Positions 8,101 to 16,413 of a stretch of DNA of 64,000 bases are shown in pieces (position 1 is the first letter of the stretch; each line of letters begins with the position of its first letter). The DNA comes from Murimonas intestini (GTDB taxonomy: Bacteria > Bacillota > Clostridia > Lachnospirales > Lachnospiraceae). The stretch is taken from the NCBI GenBank assembly GCA_003148945.1, contig QGGY01000021.1, positions 1 to 64,000 of the forward strand. The letters run 5' to 3'. The position numbers and the translations under genes are program-made. The notes beneath the pieces were generated by a model. It was not told the origin of the DNA, made no database searches, and saw nothing but the letters and a program-made list of their open reading frames with translations.

Positions 8101-9183
8101 CTACAGCACTTCACTGAGTACAGACAGCCCATACTCCGCAAGTGCATGGTCCTGCTCTCCTGTACCTCCGCTGATGCCAAGGCCCCCGATGATCTTATCG
8201 CCAATCTTCAGCGGCACCCCGCCTCCGAAGATAACGATCTTTCCTCCGTCCATTTTATCTACACCGTAGAATGTTCCCCCCGGCTGGGCCAGGACACTCA
8301 ATTCCTTTGTGGACATCTTTACGGCTACGGATGTGTATGCCTTTTTTACTGCCACATCAAAGCTTACCAGAAAAGCATTGTCCATCACATGTACTGCGAT
8401 GGGATTTCCGTCCGGACCGCAGACTGCAATAACTGACTGCATGCCCGACCTTCTGGAATGCTCCTCTATCTTCTCAATGAGCTTCTTTGCAGAATCCAGA
8501 GAGATCCTGTCTGTCTGGCCCATCCGTTTTAAAACTTCCTGAACTACTTCCTGGCTTACAGCCGACATGTCAACCCCTCCCATCCCGGCCGCCTGGCCGC
8601 TGGCCGCTGCACTGTCCGTCCCAGCCGCCCGGCCGTTGCTGGCCGCTGCACTGTCCATTTCTGCTGTGCGTGGCTCTGTAACACTTACGGCGTCTGTATA
8701 TCTGGCAAGCACATAAAGATAATCGGCCAGCCTGTTCATATACTTCTTAGTCTGGGCGTCCGAACCATAGCGGATGCTTACAAGAGCCAGACATCTCTCG
8801 GCACGCCTGGCAACTGTCCTGGCCACATCTATCTGGGCTGACAGGCGGTTTTCGCCCGGCAGGACGAATTCCTTCTTTCTGTCAAAGAGACCTTCCATTC
8901 TGTCGATCTCCTCTTCAAGTCCCGCTGCTTCAGTATCCTTGAGCCTGTATTTAATATTGTGAGGGTCTGCTATCCCTGCCATAACAGTGATCAGAGTCTG
9001 CTGGATATGCTCCAGTGTCTCTCTCACTTTCTCTCCCCCAAATTCAGCCTTGACAAGACCAAGATGACTTGTCAGCTCATCAATCGTACCCAGCAGCTGG
9101 ATACGCTCATCTGATTTTGGGATATTCTTTGTCTTTACAATGCTGGTCATGCCCGCATCGCCATTCTTCGTATAAATATTCAT
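8101..9183 (-). CDS. pduO: PduO-type ATP:cob(I)alamin adenosyltransferase fused to a GlcG/HbpS-like domain
   Basis: The N-terminal 180 residues (starting MNIYTKNGDAGMTSI) form a PduO-type adenosyltransferase, which makes adenosylcobalamin, the cofactor of the neighbouring diol dehydratase. The conserved RLSAQIDVARTVARRAER segment includes the family's ATP/cobalamin-site Arg residues. After an Ala/Gly/Ser linker with a 13-residue repeat, a short amphipathic helix (VSQEVVQEVLKRMG) precedes a C-terminal GlcG/HbpS (DUF336) domain ending in GLGISGGTGEQD. The same domain order is known in enterobacterial PduO. It is the last gene of the operon, 18 bases after the reactivase small subunit. Confidence 0.93.
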   Translation of the reverse strand: MNIYTKNGDAGMTSIVKTKNIPKSDERIQLLGTIDELTSHLGLVKAEFGGEKVRETLEHIQQTLITVMAGIADPHNIKYRLKDTEAAGLEEEIDRMEGLFDRKKEFVLPGENRLSAQIDVARTVARRAERCLALVSIRYGSDAQTKKYMNRLADYLYVLARYTDAVSVTEPRTAEMDSAAASNGRAAGTDSAAASGQAAGMGGVDMSAVSQEVVQEVLKRMGQTDRISLDSAKKLIEKIEEHSRRSGMQSVIAVCGPDGNPIAVHVMDNAFLVSFDVAVKKAYTSVAVKMSTKELSVLAQPGGTFYGVDKMDGGKIVIFGGGVPLKIGDKIIGGLGISGGTGEQDHALAEYGLSVLSEVL

Positions 9184-9201
9184 AAGCTCAGTCCTTATAG
9201 T

Positions 9202-9543
9202 TTACTGAAATACATCCTTAAACGGCATTTTCTTAATCGCTCTGGCGCTGTTCGCGCCCAGATTTCTGCACTGCAAAAAGCTTGGATAGTTCACTTCAAA
9301 TACATTCTGTCCTTTCAAAAGCCGGCGCATCTGCATTGCAGCACGCCTTCCTCTGATGCCTATTCCCGACCCCAGCATGGATTCATTTGCCGCCTCATAT
9401 GCAAGCTCATCCAGTTCCATATTTTCTTTCTCATGGACTTCATACAGTACGCCTTCTTCTTCAATACCTGCACATATCTCACGCAGATAATCCGCATCCG
9501 GCTCGTTGGTATATATAAAAATGGAGGGTTTATTCACTACCAT
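9202..9543 (-). CDS. pduH: Diol/glycerol dehydratase reactivase, small subunit
   Basis: The protein (113 residues from the chosen start) matches the small subunit of the diol dehydratase-reactivating factor (PduH/DdrB), a chaperone that swaps damaged cobalamin out of the dehydratase together with the large subunit. The fold is related to the dehydratase beta subunit; the GSGIGIRGRRAAMQMR segment resembles SGSGIGIGLQSKGTAV in PduD of this operon. I chose the ATG at 9543 because a GGAGG-type site in the end of the upstream gene is correctly spaced and the start is one base after that gene's stop codon. The longer open frame to 9606 would overlap the large subunit by about 60 bases. Confidence 0.9.
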   Translation of the reverse strand: MVVNKPSIFIYTNEPDADYLREICAGIEEEGVLYEVHEKENMELDELAYEAANESMLGSGIGIRGRRAAMQMRRLLKGQNVFEVNYPSFLQCRNLGANSARAIKKMPFKDVFQ

Positions 9544-9544
9544 T

Positions 9545-11359
9545 TTATTTTCCTCCCAAATAGGAAAGCACCAGGCCTGTAGCCACAGCGTTGCGCGGTC
9601 CCTCACTGCTTCTGATATTTCCCCGTCCGCACACTATCCTGTACTCTGACAGTTCCTCCATCAGCATCTCCGGGACTTCAAAATCCTCCGCTGAACCGCC
9701 TACCAGCACCACATTGGAGATCGCCTTTAATTCATGATCAGGCGCTACCTCCCGCAATGCTCTGAGTGCATTTCTGACAAATACTTTCCTTTTAGCATCT
9801 CTTCTTACATTATATATCTTTTCCATCGGAATGTCTTCTTCAATTTTCAGAAGTTCTCCCGGTGTCAGCAAAACCACATGGCCAAAATATCTCGGGTCGA
9901 TGGATTCCTGGAAAAACTGCATCTGTCCATTTTCCAGACGCATGTGAAACAGGCTCTCCACCTTTGCCATGGGGTATTTCTTGATCTGCTCCGCACTGAT
10001 ACGGCTCTTTAAGCCCAGTTCAGTCTGTATCAGCAGTGTCACCAGTTCTCCTGCCCCTGCCTGATGGGTGGTTCTGACAGTGCCGTCACACTCTATGAGG
10101 GCTGCATCTGTAGACCCTCCTCCCATATCAAGCACTGCCACAGGAAGCTGGGTGCCCGGCGTGGTAAGCGCTCCAAGTGATGCCATCACAGCCTCCACGC
10201 CTGCCACCTTTACATTAACCATAAGCTCTCTCTGAAGCCTCCTGGCTATCCGCTCCATAGGAAGCTGTTTTGTCTTTACCATAGCCGCTATACCCACAGC
10301 CTTTTCCATGCAGGTCTCTCCTGCCAGTGACCCGGATATCTGAACGGGCGCCATAGTGTCGACAGCCAGGATATCAGTAATGCGCACAGCATCCAAGGCC
10401 TCCTCCGAGACTTCTGCCATGCCTATTTTTATCCTGGAAAGCATATTTCCCACATTTGTATCTGCCTGGCCGCTTATATCCCTGATCAATCCGGCACCTT
10501 CCAGTGCCGCCATGATCTTGTCAGCCCCGGCGTCAATATTTACCATGGCCTCTCTGTCTCCGTGAAGATAGATCTCACCCGCCGGAAGAATATTCTCTCT
10601 GATATTCCCATGGGGAGTCTTGATCACCACAGCGCTGCGCTTTCCTATCAGATTCTTCGCGATAGGTGTCACAGACCTTGTCTCCTGGGGTGTCAGCTTC
10701 AGAAGTGTGGCTATCCCGTAGGGATTTGAGAGCATCCTGACAGTCTGCCCCGGCAGCGCCACCTCAATAGCGGCCTGCTTTCCCTCAGGGATATTCCTGA
10801 TATGGCGCACCTCATCTACGATTGGAATCTCAAACACAAGCCTGTTCTCTACAAGCACTGCCTCATCTGCCTGCAGGATCAGCCCCCTGATATCCAGGCG
10901 GCCGTGATGCGCATTCAGCTGCCCGGCGATCTCCTCATATGTATGTACTGCGGCAGCAGCCACAATGTAGGGCTGCCCCTTTATTCCCTCTCCCAGGTGT
11001 TCAAGGAATATAAGCTCCCCTACAGCCTGGCCGGCGCCTGCCGGAGTCGACGGGTTATGGCCGATCATGGAGGACTCAGTGATAATAGTCTCCGTGATAG
11101 TTTCCATAGCCGTATCTCCGATTACAGGGGCCGCCTCATTGAGACAGACCAGATGGATATCAGAAACAGGCCTCTGGACTTTGTCCATGGCCTCTTCCAG
11201 TGCAGCACATATTCCCCCCACATTTGCGGGGGTTCCCTTTGTGCCTGTGGTCATCCGGGATGCCCCGCTGACAAAGCGGATGCTTCCGTCAGCCTGCATA
11301 TCCCCGATGCACACTTCAGTTGTGGAATTTCCAATATCAACACCTGCTATCAGTTTCAA
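9545..11359 (-). CDS. pduG: Diol/glycerol dehydratase reactivase, large subunit
   Basis: The 604-residue protein is the ATP-hydrolysing large subunit of the reactivating factor (PduG/DdrA), an actin/Hsp70-like fold. It opens with the phosphate-1 motif AGVDIGNSTTEV, and a second nucleotide-binding segment, LDMGGGSTDAALIE, appears near residue 415. The length matches DdrA (about 600). It overlaps the small dehydratase subunit by four bases (ATGA), indicating translational coupling, and is followed directly by pduH. It is needed because the B12-dependent dehydratase inactivates itself during catalysis, especially with glycerol. Confidence 0.95.
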   Translation of the reverse strand: MKLIAGVDIGNSTTEVCIGDMQADGSIRFVSGASRMTTGTKGTPANVGGICAALEEAMDKVQRPVSDIHLVCLNEAAPVIGDTAMETITETIITESSMIGHNPSTPAGAGQAVGELIFLEHLGEGIKGQPYIVAAAAVHTYEEIAGQLNAHHGRLDIRGLILQADEAVLVENRLVFEIPIVDEVRHIRNIPEGKQAAIEVALPGQTVRMLSNPYGIATLLKLTPQETRSVTPIAKNLIGKRSAVVIKTPHGNIRENILPAGEIYLHGDREAMVNIDAGADKIMAALEGAGLIRDISGQADTNVGNMLSRIKIGMAEVSEEALDAVRITDILAVDTMAPVQISGSLAGETCMEKAVGIAAMVKTKQLPMERIARRLQRELMVNVKVAGVEAVMASLGALTTPGTQLPVAVLDMGGGSTDAALIECDGTVRTTHQAGAGELVTLLIQTELGLKSRISAEQIKKYPMAKVESLFHMRLENGQMQFFQESIDPRYFGHVVLLTPGELLKIEEDIPMEKIYNVRRDAKRKVFVRNALRALREVAPDHELKAISNVVLVGGSAEDFEVPEMLMEELSEYRIVCGRGNIRSSEGPRNAVATGLVLSYLGGK

Positions 11360-11754
11360 AGAAGGATGCCTCTCTTTTCATATATTTCTGCTGCTTCCAT
11401 AACCAGCCTTGCACAGTTTACAGCGCCGTATTTATCCAAAAGCTCCTGGGCCATCTGCACCAGTTCAAGCTTAGTGGATCTGTTTGGGCGCAGCTTGTTA
11501 TACATTTCCAAAATCACATCATCCGGTACGTCAACGAGTTCAGAAGCTCTCTGGAAGTTTGCAGCCATGGCAGGATTGTCATTCTGTCTTGCCACTTCCC
11601 CCTGCTTTGAGAGCATCTCCTTCGAGATCTTTATATCATCCGGATGTATATTCCCCTTTTTAATTTCGTCCAGGGTGATCTCAGACAGCTTTTTTCCTGT
11701 TCTGGAAGTGATGCTGTCTGCTTCATTTGCTCCTAACGGATATCTCACCATCAT
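11356..11754 (-). CDS. pduE: Propanediol/glycerol dehydratase, small (gamma) subunit
   Basis: This 132-residue protein is the gamma subunit of adenosylcobalamin-dependent diol dehydratase. It carries the family's YPLGANEAD start and the helix-rich C-terminus with RPNRSTKLELVQMAQELL. I chose the ATG at 11754, which overlaps the PduD stop as ATGA and lies after the purine-rich GGGGGAAAGC; the longer frame to 11766 would use an ATG inside that ribosome-binding site. The C-terminus overlaps the reactivase start by four bases. Confidence 0.92.
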   Translation of the reverse strand: MMVRYPLGANEADSITSRTGKKLSEITLDEIKKGNIHPDDIKISKEMLSKQGEVARQNDNPAMAANFQRASELVDVPDDVILEMYNKLRPNRSTKLELVQMAQELLDKYGAVNCARLVMEAAEIYEKRGILL

Positions 11755-12404
11755 GCTTTCCCCCATTCAATCATTGGAATCTCCGGGTCTACCTGTTCTG
11801 TCTCTTTAATATGCATCAGAGCTGCCTTCACCTGGAATTTTGCCCTGACCATGGGGTCGTTGACAGACTCTATAGGCGTCACCTTCTCACCCTTTACATA
11901 CCTGGCCGCATTCTGGCCGATCTTCCTGTACATATCCAGGGTAATGAGGGGTGCCTGAGGAAACAGTTCCAGGTTTGACAAAGGATAAAGATCCTTCTGA
12001 TGAATAACGGCTGTTCCCTTTGACTGGAGGCCGATGCCTATTCCTGAACCTGAAATCTTAGCAGCTTCAAGTCCCATAAAACATACATCAGAGGTCTTCA
12101 ATACCTTAACGACCCTGGATACCATACCCTCTTCCTCGATCCCTGCCCGAATATTCTGCAGCACATCGTCAAGGGGGATCCCTGTGATCGTAGCCTTTAT
12201 TTCTTTCTGGAATGCCGGTCCGACACCGATAACTACCTCCTTCGGATCCGACCCTTTTACAGCCTGAGGATATCCTTTATAAGAAGTTTTCGGCATCATC
12301 CTCGTCTTTCCCGTAAGGGAACCGCCGCCGGACTGTCCGTTTTTATCTATCTCTTTCATGACGGCCCTGGTAATGGCCTGTATCAGTTCTTCATTTATTT
12401 CCAT
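11751..12404 (-). CDS. pduD: Propanediol/glycerol dehydratase, medium (beta) subunit
   Basis: The 217-residue protein is the beta subunit that helps hold the cobalamin between alpha and beta subunits. The core is clear (EVVIGVGPAFQKEIKATITG and SGSGIGIGLQSKGT). The N-terminus MEINEELIQAITRAVMKEID is an amphipathic helix followed by a Gly/Ser linker. It closely resembles the encapsulation peptide that targets PduD into bacterial microcompartments in Salmonella. No shell-protein genes are present in this window, so if a compartment is used it is encoded elsewhere. An AAGGAGG site precedes the ATG. Confidence 0.94.
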   Translation of the reverse strand: MEINEELIQAITRAVMKEIDKNGQSGGGSLTGKTRMMPKTSYKGYPQAVKGSDPKEVVIGVGPAFQKEIKATITGIPLDDVLQNIRAGIEEEGMVSRVVKVLKTSDVCFMGLEAAKISGSGIGIGLQSKGTAVIHQKDLYPLSNLELFPQAPLITLDMYRKIGQNAARYVKGEKVTPIESVNDPMVRAKFQVKAALMHIKETEQVDPEIPMIEWGKA

Positions 12405-12418
12405 AACCTGCCGCCTCC

Positions 12419-14083
12419 TTAAAAGTCATCAGGATCAATGATGTGGGGAATCGCTTTGATCTCTTCCCAGCGCCTGCCATCCACTCTGTATCCTGTTCCC
12501 GGTCCCATATAATCATTTGGAGTATTCACTCCTGACATCACCTGGAAATGCTCATCCAGAATAGCCGCTGTATGCATATAGTCTCCGATCACACGCTGCT
12601 TAAGCATTTCCAGAATGCTTTCCGCCAGTTCCTCAAATCCGCTCTCAGCCAGCGCCTTTACCACATCAATGCCTGTGATGCCGCGCTTCATAAGATCATC
12701 AGCTGACATCAGGTCAGAGGCCACATCCCTTTTCAGGGTGTCCTTGCTGCCATGGGCATACACAACAGCCTCCACCTGCTCATCTGTGACTTCAGTGAGG
12801 CCCAGGTATTTAAATACTGCCTGCACAGCTTTCGCAGCCTCCCATCTCACACGGATGACCTGCTCTTCCGTAACAGGACGCAGACCGCCGTCCACCTGCA
12901 TATCTCTCTGCAGCACGTTGTAGTCGTCAAAATCCTCAGCATCAAAGTTCGAGCCTGCAAACATATTGTCATAATTAGGCTCTGCTGCATATCCCGAGAA
13001 AATAAAGTCAGTTCCCGGCATAAACTGCAGCATCGTCCTGGCTGTCCTTCTCATATCCGAGTTTGAAAAGCTCTGGTCATTTGAAGATGCACATTCCAGT
13101 CCCAGAAGCGCAGCCACCAGGTTTTCTCCCATGACCTCACGTATTCCTGAAGGAACACTTGCAGCCACGCCGATACAGCTGACAGACCCGTTCTGGATAC
13201 CCTGGGAGCCTGCCCCCTTTGTCACATAGAGACAGCGGCATTCCAGATAGAGCATGGATTTCTGCTCGCTGCTCCCCATCAGTACTTCTGAGCCTGACCC
13301 GGATGTAAAACGTACCTTAAGCCCTCTTGATGCATATGCGGCATTTAAGAATGCCTTAGAATACGGAGTATCGTCACCGTCAATAAAAACCTTTTCCGTG
13401 CCATACACAGAGAGTGTCTCCGCATACGTTGTAAGTCCCCTGATGCCCAGTTCAAGCTCTGTCGCCTCTTCCACTGCACACTGGGTCAGCACGCCCTTGC
13501 GGCCTGCCTGGGAGCCGATCAGCAGGGCTATGGCATTGAACGGCGCATACCTGGCAATGCCTGTCGTAGTCTCTTCCTCACTGAATCCCCTCAGAGCCCC
13601 CTCCGCCGCATCGGCAGCTATCTGGACAGGATCATCCTTCAGGTTAGTGATGTGCGCCTGGTTGCCCGGAACCCTCCTGGCCCTCATTTTCTGCATGCCC
13701 ATCATCATCTCAACCACATTCAGGTAATTGATTATCTCAGCCATCTTGGCCGGAGTGATCCCTGATACGATCTCAAGGATCTCCTTTCTGGAGACATTGA
13801 TGTTCACGATCTTCCTGGCGATATCCAGGGAGGACACTGCCATGGAAGCCTCGGCTCTGTCAATGCGTATGGCATAATCAGCGATAAACTGGTCCATGAA
13901 GTCAAAATCGGCTCTGGCTTTTCCGTCCAGCTCCACGATCACTCCATCTTCAACCCTGACTGAAGGTTTGGGGTCATACGGGCTTTTCATTGCCACAAAC
14001 CCCATCTCCGGCCATTCATTTATAAAACCGTCTTTATTCACCGGACGCTTGTCCAGCGTTTCAATACGTTTTGATTTTTTCAT
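12419..14083 (-). CDS. pduC: Propanediol/glycerol dehydratase, large (alpha) subunit
   Basis: This is the catalytic TIM-barrel subunit that converts 1,2-propanediol to propanal, or glycerol to 3-hydroxypropanal, by an adenosylcobalamin radical mechanism. The 554-residue length is exact for the family. Conserved stretches include RVPGNQAHITNLKD, FTSGSGSEVLMG, SVPSGIREVMGENL and FIFSGYAAEPNYDNMFAGSN. The last three line the substrate and metal site. Sequence alone does not tell a diol from a glycerol dehydratase, but the upstream rhamnulokinase gene favours 1,2-propanediol. It follows rhaB by 22 bases and leads the dehydratase genes in the order alpha-beta-gamma. Confidence 0.96.
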   Translation of the reverse strand: MKKSKRIETLDKRPVNKDGFINEWPEMGFVAMKSPYDPKPSVRVEDGVIVELDGKARADFDFMDQFIADYAIRIDRAEASMAVSSLDIARKIVNINVSRKEILEIVSGITPAKMAEIINYLNVVEMMMGMQKMRARRVPGNQAHITNLKDDPVQIAADAAEGALRGFSEEETTTGIARYAPFNAIALLIGSQAGRKGVLTQCAVEEATELELGIRGLTTYAETLSVYGTEKVFIDGDDTPYSKAFLNAAYASRGLKVRFTSGSGSEVLMGSSEQKSMLYLECRCLYVTKGAGSQGIQNGSVSCIGVAASVPSGIREVMGENLVAALLGLECASSNDQSFSNSDMRRTARTMLQFMPGTDFIFSGYAAEPNYDNMFAGSNFDAEDFDDYNVLQRDMQVDGGLRPVTEEQVIRVRWEAAKAVQAVFKYLGLTEVTDEQVEAVVYAHGSKDTLKRDVASDLMSADDLMKRGITGIDVVKALAESGFEELAESILEMLKQRVIGDYMHTAAILDEHFQVMSGVNTPNDYMGPGTGYRVDGRRWEEIKAIPHIIDPDDF

Positions 14084-14105
14084 ATGATTTCTTCACCTTT
14101 ATCTC

Positions 14106-15530
14106 TTATTCAGGAAGATACTCATTCTGTTCAAAGGATCTGCGGACAATATCACGCCCCTCTTCCAGGGTGGCGATCTCTCCCATTGCCTTCAGCTGCA
14201 TAATGACATTTCCAAGTACTGATCCCTCAACCGGACCTGTGACAACCTTTTTGCCAATGGCATTTGCCGTCAGCTGGCAGAGAAGCTGATCCTGTATACC
14301 GCCTCCCACAATGTTCATGCATGGAATAGTCTTGCCTGTGATTACCTCCAGATTTTTGACAGTTGTCCCATACTCCTGTGTAAGTCCGTTATAGATAGCC
14401 ATTGCGATCTCTCCCAGTCCTTCAGGAGTTCCCTGTCCGTGCTCTTCACAATACCCGATAACTTCTTTCATCATATTATAAGGAGCTGTGAATCTCGGGT
14501 CGTTTGGATTGATAATAAAATCTTTTCTCTTCGCTTCTTTAGAGGCTTTTATGATGTCAGGGAAGGATACCTGTGCCTCAAATTCACACCAGTTCTTTCT
14601 CAGGTTCTGCATGATCCACAGACCGTTAATATTCTTCAGGAAGCGGATCTTTCCTTCTACGCCGCCTTCATTCGTATAGTTGTATTCAAAGGACTCTTTT
14701 GTGAGTACCGGCTCATCCAGCTCCATACCCAGAAGTGACCATGTTCCGCAGCTTAAGAAGGCCGCATTCTTGTCAGCAAAAGGTGTGGCCGCCACTGCCG
14801 ATGCCGTATCGTGGCTTCCGACTGCAATGACCTTCACGCCTGAGAGTCCTGTCTCTTCCACTACCTCAGGAAGCAGGTCACCGATAACAGTACCCGGTTT
14901 TGTCAGCTCTCCGAAGAATTCTTTTTTGATTCCGCATCTCTCAATAATATCGTAATCCCAGTCTCTCTTCTTAGCGTCCAGAAGCTGTCCTGTGCTTGCA
15001 AAGGTATATTCATTGTACATCTTTCCGGTCAGGAAATATCCGAATAACTCCGGCATAAACAGAAGACGGACTGCCTTCTCGTAGATGTCAGGCCTCATCT
15101 TCTTATCTGCATAGAGCTGGAACAATGTATTAAAGTTCATAAACTGGATACCTGTCTTTGCATACAGCTCATCCAGCGGTACCAGCTTTCCTATCTCCTC
15201 CAGAACTCCGATCGTCCTGTCATCCCTGTAATTTACAGGGTTGCCGATCAGGTTGCCGTCTTTATCGATGAGACCGTAATCAACTCCCCAGGTGTCTATC
15301 GCGAGGCTCTGGATTGGAAGCTTTTTAGCTGCTGCCTTTTTCAGTCCTACTTTCATTTCATGGTACAGACGGAATGTATCCCAGTAGAAATTCTTACCGA
15401 TCCTTACCGGATCATTTGGAAACCTATGTAATTCTTCAAGTTCAATTTTCCCATCCTGATATTTGCTGAGAATCATTCTTCCGCTGGATGCTCCAAAGTC
15501 AAAAGCCAGATTATAAATTGTTTCTCCCAT
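14106..15530 (-). CDS. rhaB: L-rhamnulokinase
   Basis: This FGGY-family sugar kinase phosphorylates L-rhamnulose to L-rhamnulose 1-phosphate, the step before aldolase cleavage to dihydroxyacetone phosphate and lactaldehyde. The N-terminal phosphate loop AFDFGASSGRMI and the IDTWGVDYGLID segment are characteristic of RhaB, as opposed to fuculokinase or glycerol kinase. Near residue 250, GSHDTASAVAATP and SCGTWSLLGMEL match the second half of the fold. I chose ATG 15530 (MGETIYNLAFDF) because a GAGAGGT site is correctly spaced; the longer frame begins with GTG at 15539. No rhamnose isomerase or aldolase gene is in the window. Confidence 0.9.
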   Translation of the reverse strand: MGETIYNLAFDFGASSGRMILSKYQDGKIELEELHRFPNDPVRIGKNFYWDTFRLYHEMKVGLKKAAAKKLPIQSLAIDTWGVDYGLIDKDGNLIGNPVNYRDDRTIGVLEEIGKLVPLDELYAKTGIQFMNFNTLFQLYADKKMRPDIYEKAVRLLFMPELFGYFLTGKMYNEYTFASTGQLLDAKKRDWDYDIIERCGIKKEFFGELTKPGTVIGDLLPEVVEETGLSGVKVIAVGSHDTASAVAATPFADKNAAFLSCGTWSLLGMELDEPVLTKESFEYNYTNEGGVEGKIRFLKNINGLWIMQNLRKNWCEFEAQVSFPDIIKASKEAKRKDFIINPNDPRFTAPYNMMKEVIGYCEEHGQGTPEGLGEIAMAIYNGLTQEYGTTVKNLEVITGKTIPCMNIVGGGIQDQLLCQLTANAIGKKVVTGPVEGSVLGNVIMQLKAMGEIATLEEGRDIVRRSFEQNEYLPE

Positions 15531-15589
15531 CTCATACACCTCTCATTTGAATTTTAATATAAGTGATTAAGCCGCTGTGCGGTTAACTC

Positions 15590-16357
15590 CTATTCTGCAC
15601 TGCAGAGCACCACTCTGACGCCCCGCTCATCAAGCTTTTTGTGCCATTCTTCAGGTATCTTGTCCGTGACAAGGATATCTCCCTTTTTCAGGTTCATGAC
15701 CTTCACAAAAAATACCTCGCCCATTTTACTGCTGTCTGCGGCAAGTACTGTCTGTTTTGCGCTTCTGCGCATGCCGATCTTCACTTCGGCTTCCATCTCA
15801 TTAGAATCTGTGATGCCTTTTTCAATGTCAATTCCCTTGCAGGAAAGGATAGCCTTATCCACATTATATCTGGAAAGTACTTCCAGGGCTGATTTACCCA
15901 CAAGCGATAAAGAGGAATCCCTCAGATTCCCTCCCGTGGAGATCACCTTTATCCCGTCGTTTCCGGCCAGTTCAATCAATACCTCCACTGAATTTGTTAT
16001 TACAGTCAGCTTTTTCTTTTTCTTGAGTTCCTGGGCTATCATCAGTGATGTGGAAGAGCTGTCCAGCATCATGCAGTCGCCCTCTTCAACAAGACTTGCC
16101 ACCTTTCTGGCAATAGCCTGCTTTTCCTTCCTGTTTGTCTGTTCCCTGATCTTCAGCGGCATGTCCATTGTGATATGCTTATTTAACACTGCTCCGCCGT
16201 AAGTCTTTTTAACAAATCCCTCTCTCTCCAGCTTCTCCAGGTCCCGCCGGATTGTCTCCTCTGTTACATTGTACCTCTGGCTCAGTTCTGAGACCAGAAC
16301 TCTCTGCTCTTTCTGCAGAATCGACAAAATCTCGTTTTTTCTCTCAATTGCCAGCAT
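15590..16357 (-). CDS. DeoR-family transcriptional regulator
   Basis: The 255-residue protein has an N-terminal winged helix-turn-helix (ILQKEQRVLVSELSQRYNVT then RRDLEKLE) and a C-terminal DeoRC sugar-phosphate sensor domain with VEEGDCMMLDSSSTS and ITNSVEVLIEL. Members of this family usually repress a sugar operon until its phosphorylated sugar appears. As the first gene of the rhaB-pdu operon it probably controls that operon and itself; a rhamnulose-phosphate-type inducer is an inference from context. The promoter at 16386-16413 sits just upstream. Confidence 0.92.
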   Translation of the reverse strand: MLAIERKNEILSILQKEQRVLVSELSQRYNVTEETIRRDLEKLEREGFVKKTYGGAVLNKHITMDMPLKIREQTNRKEKQAIARKVASLVEEGDCMMLDSSSTSLMIAQELKKKKKLTVITNSVEVLIELAGNDGIKVISTGGNLRDSSLSLVGKSALEVLSRYNVDKAILSCKGIDIEKGITDSNEMEAEVKIGMRRSAKQTVLAADSSKMGEVFFVKVMNLKKGDILVTDKIPEEWHKKLDERGVRVVLCSAE

Positions 16358-16385
16358 ATAGTGTGCCCCCTTGCAGTACCCCTAA

Positions 16386-16413
16386 ATTATAGGATTATTA
16401 TACTACACAACAA
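16386..16413 (-). promoter_or_regulatory. Predicted sigma-A promoter of the deoR-rhaB-pdu operon
   Basis: On the minus strand TTGTTG (16413-16408) and TATAAT (16391-16386) are separated by 16 bases, about 29 bases before the DeoR ATG. The -35 lies inside the last codons of the upstream epimerase gene, so the operon appears to have its own promoter. An imperfect AT palindrome overlaps the -10 and could be an operator. Confidence 0.65.

Noticed and set aside
10802-11809. Long plus-strand open frame opposite the reactivase and dehydratase genes
   Set aside because: It is antisense to well-recognised genes; its composition reflects the opposite strand.
8101-15530. Bacterial microcompartment shell genes in the propanediol operon
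   Set aside because: All open frames here are accounted for by the dehydratase, reactivase, adenosyltransferase and kinase; no BMC-domain protein is present.
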